A stretch of 64,000 nucleotides of DNA, from assembly GCF_001591625.1 (NCBI RefSeq), contig NZ_BCVG01000001.1, positions 62,001 through 126,000 on the forward strand. Direction: 5' to 3'. The translations under genes were made by a program, and so were the position numbers. A model generated the notes under the pieces. It searched no databases, was not told where the DNA came from, and saw nothing but the letters and a program-made list of their open reading frames with translations. Numbering within the stretch: position 1 is the first letter of the stretch; every line of letters begins with the position of its first letter. The DNA is from Metabacillus fastidiosus NBRC 101226 (lineage in GTDB: Bacteria > Bacillota > Bacilli > Bacillales > Bacillaceae). Of the stretch, positions 1-7,009 are shown piece after piece.

Positions 1-222
1 TCCACAACCGCCGCCGCCAAAACATTTAAAAAGATTTTTATTGGGCTCAATATAGGAATCTGGTGTGTTTTCATGATGATCTGGATTAGGACAGTATATT
101 TGATATTGCTTTCCTACCCTCTTTGGATGATCACCAAGTACATTTGCTAAGTCAAGAATTGGAATGGAGTTAATAATATCCAATGTTTCTTGACTAATTC
201 TTTTACGTTGAGTTTTCTCCAT
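1..222 (-). CDS. DNA primase, DnaG-type, N-terminal part (runs off left edge)
   Basis: The first 74 codons of a minus-strand gene are visible. They include a CHC2-type zinc-finger region with Cys-Pro-Asn-Pro-Asp-His-His, then Phe-Lys-Cys-Phe followed by a glycine run and a final Cys, which is the ligand pattern of DnaG-like primases. The family makes RNA primers during replication; plasmid copies usually sit in replication modules. The start at 222 is fixed by an AGGAGG box about 8 bases upstream. A strong terminator-like hairpin lies only about 40 bases upstream, so expression is probably attenuated or independent of the gene behind it. The catalytic TOPRIM domain is outside the window, so the family call rests on the zinc finger alone. 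Confidence 0.8.
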   Translation of the reverse strand, partial: MEKTQRKRISQETLDIINSIPILDLANVLGDHPKRVGKQYQIYCPNPDHHENTPDSYIEPNKNLFKCFGGGGCG

Positions 223-260
223 AAAAAAATTCCTCCTAAAAAAGTTTTAAAGATTTGAGT

Positions 261-333
261 AAAAAAAAACACTCCTTGAATAATCGAATAGTTTGTATCT
301 AATAAAGATACTTCGATCACTCAAGGAGTGTTT
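261..333 (-). terminator. Terminator-like leader hairpin before the primase gene
   Basis: A long stem pairs 267-279 with 321-333 (CACTCCTTGA against TCAAGGAGTG). Inside it ATCGAA pairs with TTCGAT and GTATCT with AGATAC. Read on the minus strand it is followed by a run of about eight U. It sits in the 5' leader of the primase, so it either ends transcription from the initiator side or acts as an attenuator. Confidence 0.75.
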
Positions 334-787
334 TAAACAAAAATAATATTCTCCCTCATGGGTGAATACAAATAAATAAGTAAATTTAAAAAAAGTATAG
401 CATATTTTACTAAGTTTGAACAATTTTTCTTTGAAGACTTTTAAAGAATTATATATGACTAATCTTTTTCTTCTTCATTCTTTTTATTTTGTAAAAAAAC
501 AAATAAAAATAAAAATAGCAATAATTAATAATAAAGAAAAACAATTTTAATAATAAAAAACTCAATAATTAATAATAAAGAAACTAATGAAAAGACGCTA
601 GACTGTTGATATATAAGGATTTAAAGGCTCTTTAACAGACTAAAGAATCAAAATATCTACTTTTAAACATTATTACAAATCAGATATTCAGTTATTAAGA
701 GTCCTTTTAATCAATTATTCATTATTTCCACAAAAATTAATAAAAATTATTAACTAATCCACAAAAGGTTTCACGTAATAAAGATCG
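334..787. other. AT-rich intergenic region, candidate origin
   Basis: No gene is visible between the primase leader and the end of the initiator-like gene. The stretch at 480-600 is nearly all A and T and repeats CAATAATTAATAATAAAGAAA. Two near-matches to the DnaA box, ATTTCCACA near 725 and TAATCCACA near 755, lie at its right edge. Position next to an initiator-like gene and a primase suggests a melting region or origin, but this is inference from composition and context. Confidence 0.35.
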
Positions 788-814
788 AAAAAAAAGCCTC
801 TTTCTTTAAAGAGG
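788..814 (-). terminator. Intrinsic terminator of the initiator-like gene
   Basis: On the minus strand CCTCTTT-AAAG-AAAGAGG is followed by C and a run of eight T. It lies about 120 bases after the stop codon at 934. A second hairpin without a T run (891-900 pairing with 910-919) lies between them. Confidence 0.75.
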
Positions 815-933
815 ACAGTTTGTTGAGATTTGAATTATTAAAATAGGAACTCCAAGAGAATCTTTCATTTTAGAAAGGAAACAGCAGCGGCCCTGTTAAA
901 TGTTGAATTTTTAACAAGGCTGAGAACAATTAT

Positions 934-2139
934 TTATTTTTTCTTTCTTCTAATCTTATCTTTCCTTATTTCTAGTTTAATGAATTTAGGCGGCTCCTTC
1001 TTTTCATTAGAATAGGCAACAATTGCCTCACTTATTGGTTCCAGATAAGGGTTAGCTGTTGTTGCAGTTTCAAATAAAGTCATTCGCAACATATGACGCA
1101 TAAATGCACCTAAAGATTTAATTTGATTACTTGGATCATGTTTTTCATTTTCCCTGTATTGATAAATCATCTCGTTTAACGAATGATTAAATACATTAAG
1201 CATCATTTTGTTGCGTGTATATATATCTTTTGCTGTCGAATATACATCCGTATAGTATTTTAATGAATTAATAACTTCTTCTTTGAAAGCACGAGTGATG
1301 TCTTTTATATCATTTGCAGAGTGTTTTACTCTTTCTGTAGACAATTTAAAAGTAGTTTCTTTTCGAACAGCTGCTTCAATTTCATATGTATCATACTCAT
1401 CTTCTAGCTCATAAATTATATCCGGATTAATTTTCACGTTAAACATTTCAATAACAATCTGAATAGGATTATTTTTCTTACGTGTAGCAACTCGGTCGAT
1501 TTTTGGTTGTCTCTCTCTATAATCTAGTGCTTCAAATGAAAAGAATTCTTTTATTAATTCCATCCATTGGCGTACTTTTAAAGCACTTTTCTTCATTTTC
1601 TCTTTCATTTTCTTCATAGAACGAGATATACCATCGTATACTTGTTCACCGCGAGTATTGACTACCCTTGTAAATGTATTGAATAAATCAAGCAGCATAA
1701 GAAGACCGTTAGAGTCCCTTGCTGATACAAGCATTTTTAAAACATGGCTAGTTAGCAGTTTAAAAGGGATTTTAAAATAATTTAAGCTTGTCATGTTGTT
1801 TTTTTGTTTGTTTATTTCAGGAGAATTCCATTTTTCATATCCGATAATTTCATAAAAAGGAATATTGTCGATAATAACTTCACGCATGAAGCCGCGATTA
1901 AACAATACTTCCCTTCCAGTATGTATAGTGGAGTAAGGGATTCCTGTTTTAGTGGAAAATGTTGTTAAGGAGAAATCATTTGCACGGATTCTACCAAAAT
2001 CATCACATTCTAAATGAAATAACATATACGCTGAGATAGCTGATGCTGGGAGAGGATAACAACTATGTTCAACTTTTAATTTAATAAGAGCATCTTGAAA
2101 AAACTTTTTACCGTTGACTCTAGAATTAGATTTACTCAT
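934..2139 (-). CDS. Putative plasmid replication initiator, winged-helix type
   Basis: A 401-residue protein. Residues about 10-110 look like a winged-helix DNA-binding region: a hydrophobic helix, then a segment with Asp-Asp-Phe-Gly-Arg, then a Ser-Thr-Ile-His recognition-like helix. The C-terminal half is highly charged and ends in a Lys/Arg-rich tail. I do not recognise a named family with certainty. The initiator call rests on context: five tandem 13-bp repeats lie 220-280 bases upstream, a primase gene follows in the same direction, and a structured plus-strand RNA overlaps its leader. The start at 2139 follows a GGAGAGG box by 7 bases. A general plasmid regulator is the main alternative. 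Confidence 0.5.
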   Translation of the reverse strand: MSKSNSRVNGKKFFQDALIKLKVEHSCYPLPASAISAYMLFHLECDDFGRIRANDFSLTTFSTKTGIPYSTIHTGREVLFNRGFMREVIIDNIPFYEIIGYEKWNSPEINKQKNNMTSLNYFKIPFKLLTSHVLKMLVSARDSNGLLMLLDLFNTFTRVVNTRGEQVYDGISRSMKKMKEKMKKSALKVRQWMELIKEFFSFEALDYRERQPKIDRVATRKKNNPIQIVIEMFNVKINPDIIYELEDEYDTYEIEAAVRKETTFKLSTERVKHSANDIKDITRAFKEEVINSLKYYTDVYSTAKDIYTRNKMMLNVFNHSLNEMIYQYRENEKHDPSNQIKSLGAFMRHMLRMTLFETATTANPYLEPISEAIVAYSNEKKEPPKFIKLEIRKDKIRRKKK

Positions 2140-2356
2140 ATTTGTTCCTCTCCTTTCATGTGAATTTTATGTATGATTTTGTTGCTTGAAATATAAGGTT
2201 TTTTACACTTAAATCATTGCACCTACTATAAGAAATGGGTATAATGAGATTAACAACTTAAAAAAAGGCAATAAGAAAGACGCCTTCGAAATTTATTTTT
2301 TTTCGAAGAATTTAGTAGACCTTAAAAGACCTTAAAGGACTTCATTAGGAAAATTT

Positions 2357-2421
2357 ATTAAATTGTGTAATTAAACTGCGTTATTAAACTGCGGTATTAA
2401 ATTGTGTCATTAAATTTGCCT
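2357..2421. repeat. Five tandem 13-bp iterons
   Basis: Five head-to-tail 13-base units fill exactly 65 bases: 2357, 2370, 2383, 2396 and 2409, with consensus ATTAAAYTGYGKN and more divergence in the last unit. Spacing is perfect with no gaps. They lie upstream of the initiator-like gene at 934-2139. Tandem units near one helical turn in such a place are typical of initiator-binding iterons or an autorepression operator. Confidence 0.75.
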
Positions 2422-2516
2422 TTACCTCAATTTATCCTCGCTATCATCACTAATGTTGCTGCAAGCATGTTTCTCAAATGATCCCTCTAGTTACCCCAAT
2501 GATCTTTAGTTACACT

Positions 2517-2642
2517 ATTCAATTTGTTGGCGCAAATTGAATAAAATCAAACGGCTTATAACGTCTATCAAAATTGGCGTTTTGATGGACACTGACTTTT
2601 AAATTACTAGTCGATCGTTGGCGCGATCGGCTTTTTTATTGT
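2517..2642 (+). ncRNA. Candidate antisense RNA with three UUGGCG-loop hairpins and a terminator
   Basis: Three consecutive hairpins share the same six-base loop TTGGCG. Stem 1 is ATTCAATTTG/CAAATTGAAT (2517-2542). Stem 2 is GTCTATCAAAA/TTTTGATGGAC (2563-2590). Stem 3 is AGTCGATCG/CGATCGGCT (2609-2632), followed by TTTTTT, which makes it a terminator and fixes the strand as plus. UUGGCG fits the YUNR U-turn found in loops of plasmid antisense RNAs and their targets, including IncI-type copy control as I recall it. The RNA would be antisense to the leader of the minus-strand initiator-like gene. I see no convincing promoter in 2420-2510. Confidence 0.6.
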
Positions 2643-2664
2643 GTAGATATGTATTTTAAAAAAA

Positions 2665-2705
2665 CAAAAAACGCATCTATCATAATACCGAGATAAGGAT
2701 GCGTC
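2665..2705 (-). terminator. Terminator-like hairpin in the initiator leader
   Basis: On the minus strand ACGCATC (2704-2698) pairs with GATGCGT (2677-2671) and is followed by a T-rich run. It lies about 85 bases downstream of the minus promoter at 2785-2813, so that promoter may normally give a short RNA. Confidence 0.6.
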
Positions 2706-2784
2706 AAAAAAGACTTCTAGAAAAGTGTAGACTTATCCCTATATGGATAAAAGTCACCTATCCTAGTGTCTCGGAATTAACTAC

Positions 2785-2813
2785 ATTCTACCATAATCCA
2801 TCAAAATAGTAAA
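2785..2813 (-). promoter_or_regulatory. Minus-strand promoter towards the initiator-like gene
   Basis: TTTACT (2813-2808), a 17-base spacer and TAGAAT (2790-2785) form a sigma-A-type promoter. The predicted transcript begins near 2778 with AATTCCGAGA, which is complementary to part of the plus-strand RNA at 2868-2936. Confidence 0.6.
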
Positions 2814-2838
2814 AAAGAAAATAAGTTGAATATAGTAG

Positions 2839-2867
2839 TTGACGAATCCAATAAAACAGATTATAAT
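2839..2867 (+). promoter_or_regulatory. Strong plus-strand promoter of a short RNA
   Basis: TTGACG (2839-2844), a 17-base spacer and a perfect TATAAT (2862-2867). No plus-strand gene follows; a terminator ends about 60 bases after the predicted start. Confidence 0.75.
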
Positions 2868-2872
2868 TAAAA

Positions 2873-2936
2873 TTAATTAAATATTAGTTTCTCGGAATTG
2901 GAACCCCTTTGCTTTTAGCAGAGGGGTTTTTCCATT
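2873..2936 (+). ncRNA. Short terminated RNA, candidate antisense regulator
   Basis: The RNA predicted from the promoter at 2839-2867 contains TCTCGGAATTGGAACCCC and ends in an 11-bp hairpin (AACCCCTTTGC/GCAGAGGGGTT, with one G-U pair, 2902-2928) followed by TTTTT. It opposes minus-strand transcription from the promoter at 3128-3157. Its TCTCGGAATT can pair with AATTCCGAGA at the 5' end of the minus transcript from 2785-2813. Confidence 0.55.
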
Positions 2937-3001
2937 TTCCGGATTTGTTTTTTGTACTCATTGATAATAGAATTTTCGTTATTTAAAATGAAATTTTTCA
3001 T
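2915..3001 (-). CDS. Possible 28-residue leader peptide
   Basis: A minus-strand ORF of 28 codons starts at an ATG (3001) preceded by GGGAG at 6 bases, and ends inside the terminator of the opposing short RNA. It follows a promoter, the GGAAGCACC motif and a terminator. The peptide is short, polar and unrecognised. It may be chance, or a leader peptide in the attenuated region before the initiator-like gene. Confidence 0.25.
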   Translation of the reverse strand: MKNFILNNENSIINEYKKQIRKMEKPLC

Positions 3002-3053
3002 CTTTTACTCCCAAAATAAATATTTAAATATCGTAAAAACTCTTCAGGCAATA

Positions 3054-3093
3054 AAAAAGGACACACGGGTATCCCCATGCGTCCGGTGCTTCC
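3054..3093 (-). terminator. GGAAGCACC leader with intrinsic terminator (replication region)
   Basis: On the minus strand GGAAGCACC (3093-3085) runs into an 11-bp stem GGACGCATGGG/CCCGTGTGTCC with loop GATA, then TTTTTT. Two G-U pairs keep the stem intact. It is one of seven similar leaders in the window. A perfect palindrome ATGCACGTGCAT (3104-3115) lies just upstream in the leader. Confidence 0.75.
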
Positions 3094-3127
3094 AGATCTA
3101 CATATGCACGTGCATTTAATTTCCTCT

Positions 3128-3157
3128 ATTATCTTATAGAATATCTATCAGTGTCAA
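3128..3157 (-). promoter_or_regulatory. Minus-strand promoter before the GGAAGCACC leader
   Basis: A consensus TTGACA (3157-3152) and GATAAT (3133-3128) are separated by 18 bases. The transcript would enter the GGAAGCACC terminator after about 30 bases. It reads towards the initiator-like gene. Confidence 0.7.
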
Positions 3158-3191
3158 GAATCCATTTTTATTTTATAGGTATAATTATCTA

Positions 3192-3821
3192 TTATTTCTC
3201 TCTAACCCTTGATAATATAGACCGCATGACCTTTAAATTATTTCCGTTCTCCTTGATTTTTTGGATGAAATCGAGATATAAGATGGTAAATAAATCTTCT
3301 ATAGTAAAATCTTCTTCTTTCATATATGGTGATAAATCATGTAAAAACACTTCACCTCTTAGTATAACGGAAGATTTAATCCGGAGAGTTATGTAGGCGT
3401 ATTTTTCACTATTATCTGAATCTCCTTCCTCTTCTTCCACTGATTCCAGGGTGAATAGATTTGGCTTTATTTCGGTCATTACTTGTGTTTCTATTACTGG
3501 TGAAGATAAATAAATATACTTTCGATTAAGTAAAAAGCTAGCAATGGCGCTATAGTTTACCCCTTTTTTAACCTGATTTAAAAAGTCAAAATAAAGAAGA
3601 TCAAATAGATTATTAATGTCAAATAGTAATGGAACATCTTTATCAAAAACATCTCTAAGATCTTGAAGAAATATTTTACCGCGGAGAAAATCGTAATAAG
3701 GGAGAGAAATCTCCAAGTAACAATATTTTGATGAGAAAAAGTAATCGAGCCAGGATTTCTTTTCATCACTTCCTTTTAGTACTTTGGAAAGTAAATTATA
3801 TCGACTATAAGAGTTCTTCAA
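3192..3821 (-). CDS. Hypothetical protein with two copies of one domain
   Basis: About 209 residues, unrecognised. The protein is an internal duplication. The N-terminal and C-terminal halves both contain a hydrophobic strand, then Leu-Arg-Gly-x-(Ile/Val)-Phe-Leu-x-Asp-Leu, then Leu-Phe-x-x-Leu-Tyr-x-Asp-Phe, then Lys and Asn. No membrane segment or catalytic motif is clear. The likely start is the TTG at 3821 after GAGGTGG; an in-frame TTG at 3839 is possible. The start overlaps the end of the upstream gene (3805-4296), so the pair is translationally coupled. It may act as a dimer-like binding protein, but no function can be assigned. Confidence 0.7.
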   Translation of the reverse strand: MKNSYSRYNLLSKVLKGSDEKKSWLDYFFSSKYCYLEISLPYYDFLRGKIFLQDLRDVFDKDVPLLFDINNLFDLLYFDFLNQVKKGVNYSAIASFLLNRKYIYLSSPVIETQVMTEIKPNLFTLESVEEEEGDSDNSEKYAYITLRIKSSVILRGEVFLHDLSPYMKEEDFTIEDLFTILYLDFIQKIKENGNNLKVMRSILSRVREK

Positions 3822-4296
3822 ATGATCCACCTCTTTCAAACCACCTTACACCCGCTTGAATCATGATATAAACGGTTTTACGCTCTGAATACCCCTTTTC
3901 TATAGCCAGTCCATTTGAACCTCCTATTAGGCTATACTCGCTTTCTAGCAAGTTAGTATGCATATACTGCTTGCTATTCTTATATTCTATATCCCAGTCA
4001 ATGATCTGTTCATTATTCAGTACGTAACGAAGTAGCAATGTATTAAATTTTGTTTGAGTTAATGGCTTATTATAAATACGCTTGTATAAGGGAGCTACTT
4101 GTTTGCATAAAGATCTTAATTGTTGTTGAAGTACTTCTTCTACTGGAAATTTCGCGTTATGCTGCTTATCGGATCGAACCGCTCTTACCTTGTTTATACC
4201 TGGATTAGAAATAGGCTTTTTAGATTTGGAAGCTTTCACTTGAGGATGATTTTCTTTTATTTGTTGAAAGATAGGGTTAAGATTGTCCATCATCAT
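3805..4296 (-). CDS. Hypothetical plasmid protein, basic N-terminus
   Basis: About 163 residues, unrecognised. The first 50 residues are Lys-rich and probably unstructured. The rest is helical, with a conserved-looking end containing Lys-Thr-Val-Tyr-Ile-Met-Ile-Gln-Ala-Gly-Val-Arg-Trp-Phe. Three ATG codons in a row (4296, 4293, 4290) follow an AAAGGGG box, and the second or third has the better spacing. It is the first gene of a two-gene unit with the duplicated-domain protein. Its place beside the replication region hints at a replication or partition accessory, but nothing in the sequence proves that. Confidence 0.65.
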   Translation of the reverse strand: MMMDNLNPIFQQIKENHPQVKASKSKKPISNPGINKVRAVRSDKQHNAKFPVEEVLQQQLRSLCKQVAPLYKRIYNKPLTQTKFNTLLLRYVLNNEQIIDWDIEYKNSKQYMHTNLLESEYSLIGGSNGLAIEKGYSERKTVYIMIQAGVRWFERGGSFEELL

Positions 4297-4436
4297 ATAC
4301 CCCTTTCGTATGGTCATTTTTCCACTTTTCTATAAATATAGAACAATAGATTACATTTAGAACTAAATTTGTATAACAAATTCTTTTTTTGTCCATACTG
4401 ATAACACTTAAAATGCGGACAGAAAGGATAGAAAAT

Positions 4437-4547
4437 ATGGCTAATAAAAGGAAGGAAGAACACTCAATAAAAAAGAAATTTGCTGAGGCAATGATTAAAG
4501 TGGGTAAAAAAACTGGCTCAAAGATTGTTAAAGTAAAGGTTAAATAA
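4437..4547 (+). CDS. Small highly basic peptide, 36 residues
   Basis: ATG at 4437 follows AGAAAGGATAG. The peptide has about 14 lysines, a short amphipathic helix-like centre and a Val-Lys-Val-Lys-Val-Lys end. It is divergent from the two-gene unit at 3192-4296 and is closed by its own terminator 27 bases after the stop, which supports a real transcript. Nucleic-acid binding or membrane activity are both possible; neither is shown. Confidence 0.5.
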   Translation: MANKRKEEHSIKKKFAEAMIKVGKKTGSKIVKVKVK

Positions 4548-4573
4548 TTTAAGGTATGTTAATAGAGATAGAT

Positions 4574-4608
4574 AAAAAAGAAGATGCTCAGCAGCACCTT
4601 CTTTTTTA
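4574..4608 (+). terminator. Intrinsic terminator after the small basic peptide gene
   Basis: AAAAAAGAAGATGCT (4574-4588) pairs with AGCACCTTCTTTTTT (4593-4607) around loop CAGC with a single A/C mismatch, and ends in six T. The A run makes it partly bidirectional. Confidence 0.75.
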
Positions 4609-4704
4609 TTATAAATTGCAAAATATAATTAAAAATATAATTCAATATATATTATTTACATCTTAAGCGAATGATCCTTTTAACTTGTTTCTACGGCTCT
4701 CTAG

Positions 4705-5075
4705 TAATATTTTAATTAGCAAAGATTGCACGACTAGGATACATTTGTTTTACTGACTTCATGACATGCTGATGTAAATTACCAACGAACAGATAATAAT
4801 ACATCTATCCCCTGCTTCTCTGCTTTCTGAATCATGTTCCGAATTGTCTCTGGTCCTTCCCCAACTTCAAAGTTTGATAGACCATCAGAAAGTATAATAA
4901 CTAATTGAGTTTCTTCCTGTTTTCTTGGCATTTCATCAATTGACCAATTGTAAAGCTAATGTATCTCTATTAATATTATGGACCCAAGATAACCTTTGTC
5001 AGTATCACTATATTTTAGAAGGATTAGGCTTCTTAATTGAATAAATGAATGTTTTCTCTTCTCATACCTTTGTAA
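4705..5075 (-). pseudogene. Decayed von Willebrand factor A-type protein fragment
   Basis: Minus-strand frames contain pieces of a VWA protein. One is Leu-Val-Ile-Ile-Leu-Ser-Asp-Gly followed by a helix, which is the MIDAS-type strand of CobT/NorD-like VWA proteins. An upstream frame gives Asn-Arg-Asp-Thr-Leu-Ala, and another downstream gives Phe-Val-Gly-Asn-Leu. They lie in different frames with stops between them, so at least two frameshifts have broken the gene. The N-terminal part is missing. It is probably a relic of earlier plasmid or chromosomal cargo. Confidence 0.6.
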
Positions 5076-5159
5076 AAGCAGGGGTTGTTGATGGTACTGC
5101 CGCTTTTTCACAAGACTCTATTAGTAATTGCATAGACTATTTAATCTCATCAATTAAAC

Positions 5160-5405
5160 TTAAATTCGAGCGTTATAAATAGATTGTACCTTTTTAAATT
5201 CATCATCATTTTTTATATCGTGAATGTGTGTAATACCGTCCTTATCAATAACCATTTGGGCAAATGTCATTTCTTCCGCTACAAAGAGAGCAGCATACCG
5301 TAAACCATCTACTTCTAATATTGAATCTAGTGCAACATCTTCTAACTCTTTACCATCACTATTTACTAAGATCATTTCAATGGGTATTTTAGCGGATTGG
5401 GGCAT
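5160..5405 (-). CDS. Small acidic protein, DUF1292-like
   Basis: 81 residues. The pattern of a hydrophobic strand, Glu-Val-Asp-Gly-x-x-Tyr-Ala-x-Leu, an acidic linker and a closing Asp-Asp-Glu-Phe-x-x-Val-x-x-x-Tyr resembles the small beta proteins of the DUF1292/YrzB type, whose role is unknown. It is the last gene of the minus-strand unit that begins at 7910. Its ATG (5405) lies one base past the stop codon of the gene before it, so it is translationally coupled. Confidence 0.6.
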   Translation of the reverse strand: MPQSAKIPIEMILVNSDGKELEDVALDSILEVDGLRYAALFVAEEMTFAQMVIDKDGITHIHDIKNDDEFKKVQSIYNARI

Positions 5406-5406
5406 A

Positions 5407-5874
5407 TTATGCTTCTTCCCCTCTCTTTAAAGAAACGTAATGAAGATATAACTTAAAGCAAGTTTCTTTATCGACATAATCATATTCTTGAAAGAAATTT
5501 AAGATGTTGGTAAATGCATTTTCTGATAGTAAGTAAAGATGATGAAAACGTTGAGGGGAAGCAACTTTATTGTGATATTTAAAATGAATGAGTTCATTAG
5601 CATATGCATGTAATTTCTCTTCTTCTCCGCTCATTTTAACATTCTTTAACTGCTCATATTCGTTATATGTATGGCGATTTAACAAGCTTTTTCTTATAGT
5701 AGACCGGATGTCTGAAGGAATGTTTTCAGGAAAGACTACCCAGTTTATGAAGGTTTTCATAGAAATACTTAATTTCTCTAATTGCAGAAAGGAAAATAAC
5801 CCTTTTAGATTAGCCTCAAAGGATAAAATTCCCCAAAATTCCATACCTAACTCTTCAATTTGATCTTTACTCAT
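5407..5874 (-). CDS. Hypothetical helical protein in the transfer-like operon
   Basis: About 155 residues from the ATG at 5874, unrecognised. It appears all-helical, with aromatic residues clustered at the C-terminus (Phe-Lys-Leu-Tyr-Leu-His-Tyr-Val). It has no signal peptide or membrane segment. The start follows the stop of the replication-relaxation-like gene by 4 bases, with GAGG upstream. Operon position suggests an accessory to DNA processing or transfer. Confidence 0.65.
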   Translation of the reverse strand: MSKDQIEELGMEFWGILSFEANLKGLFSFLQLEKLSISMKTFINWVVFPENIPSDIRSTIRKSLLNRHTYNEYEQLKNVKMSGEEEKLHAYANELIHFKYHNKVASPQRFHHLYLLSENAFTNILNFFQEYDYVDKETCFKLYLHYVSLKRGEEA

Positions 5875-5878
5875 TACA

Positions 5879-7009
5879 TTAGTCCTCAAAATCATCTTCA
5901 TCCTCAATATTTAAACTTTGTGATTCAAAATATTCTGTTGCAGTCATACCCTCATGTTCATCAGTTAAAAAGCTAATTGGTGATCTTTTTAACTGGTTTT
6001 GCTGACTTTCGAATAACAAGAAAGTTTCCCTGCTTAATCCCATTAATAAGCGTTCATCGGTGGTAAAGCGAGTTGGTACGGAAGGCATATACTCTTCCGC
6101 TAACTTTCCTATATAAGGAATCCGAGAGTCACTATCCACTATTACAATGACACGTTTCGGTTGAGAGTTAAGCGGCAATTTTTCAAAAGCAAGTTGAGTT
6201 TTCTTAAAGACTTTTATTGTATATTCATACCAATCATGTGATAAACGGATGGTATCAATCCAGAATGTAAGAAATTCTCCTCTATCTTTTATTAATTCAA
6301 CGCTGGCTCCTGGTCGATGTGTAGTACCGTCATTTAAACGAAGAGATGGTTTCCTTTCCCATGAAATGACACGATCAATACGTTTAAGCTCAGAATAAAG
6401 CTCATTATTTACAAGATCATAAAAGAAGCCAGCCATTTGAGGTCCTCTTGTTCTTGTAAACTCTACTGGTTGAAACATATATTCTTTTGGTAGTTCACGA
6501 TGAAGTAATAATTGAGCTGCTTCACAACCTACTCTTGTTAATCCATAAATTAGAGGTTTCTTTTTCCCATCAATACATGGAGTAATCCATGAAAATGCAG
6601 TAATAATTCCTCTTTTACGGCATTTTTGTATAAAATCTCGTACTTTATCGGTACGATCATCCTCTTTGAATACTACCCGATGAATTTGATTTCTAGTTGC
6701 CACTCGATGGATGGACAAGAAATCGATTAAAGCAATTTCATTTTCAGTAAAAGAGTGTTCCTCCAAACGATTATTTAACCAATACTTCCCTGTATGATTC
6801 CCTTGTTTCGGCTGATAATAGACCATTGTCGCATAAGGGTCAGAATATAAGCCAAACATTGATCCATCAGGAGGAAGCAATTCTAAAATATCATTAGGGC
6901 TTGTTGTCGGATCATAAGGATTTGATGTTGCCATAGGCAGATCCGCCATCTTTTTAAAAGATGACGGATCGTTGAAATTAGGATCAATTTGTAACAAGTT
7001 ATCTGACAT
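5879..7009 (-). CDS. Replication-relaxation-like protein with degenerate nuclease motif
   Basis: 376 residues. After a disordered N-terminus of about 90 residues there is a winged-helix region (about 90-175: Ile-His-Arg-Val-Ala-Thr-Arg-Asn-Gln-Ile) and then an alpha/beta region. Fold order matches the replication-relaxation family (PF13814) found on Gram-positive plasmids beside coupling ATPases. In the paralogue at 11202-12596 the core reads Arg-Pro-Asp-Ala, then Glu-Ile-Asp-Arg. Here the matching places read Arg-Pro-Gly-Ala and Trp-Ile-Asp, so the acidic residues are lost and nuclease activity is unlikely. The start overlaps the end of the S1-domain gene by 11 bases. Role in relaxosome or coupling is inferred. 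Confidence 0.65.
   Translation of the reverse strand: MSDNLLQIDPNFNDPSSFKKMADLPMATSNPYDPTTSPNDILELLPPDGSMFGLYSDPYATMVYYQPKQGNHTGKYWLNNRLEEHSFTENEIALIDFLSIHRVATRNQIHRVVFKEDDRTDKVRDFIQKCRKRGIITAFSWITPCIDGKKKPLIYGLTRVGCEAAQLLLHRELPKEYMFQPVEFTRTRGPQMAGFFYDLVNNELYSELKRIDRVISWERKPSLRLNDGTTHRPGASVELIKDRGEFLTFWIDTIRLSHDWYEYTIKVFKKTQLAFEKLPLNSQPKRVIVIVDSDSRIPYIGKLAEEYMPSVPTRFTTDERLLMGLSRETFLLFESQQNQLKRSPISFLTDEHEGMTATEYFESQSLNIEDEDDFED

Noticed and set aside
3151-3396. 81-codon plus-strand frame opposite the duplicated-domain gene
   Set aside because: It lies antisense to a better-supported gene, without a ribosome binding site or family-like features.
4855-4875. An eighth GGAAGGACC motif (minus strand)
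   Set aside because: It lies inside the VWA relic's coding sequence with no stem or T run after it, so it is probably chance.
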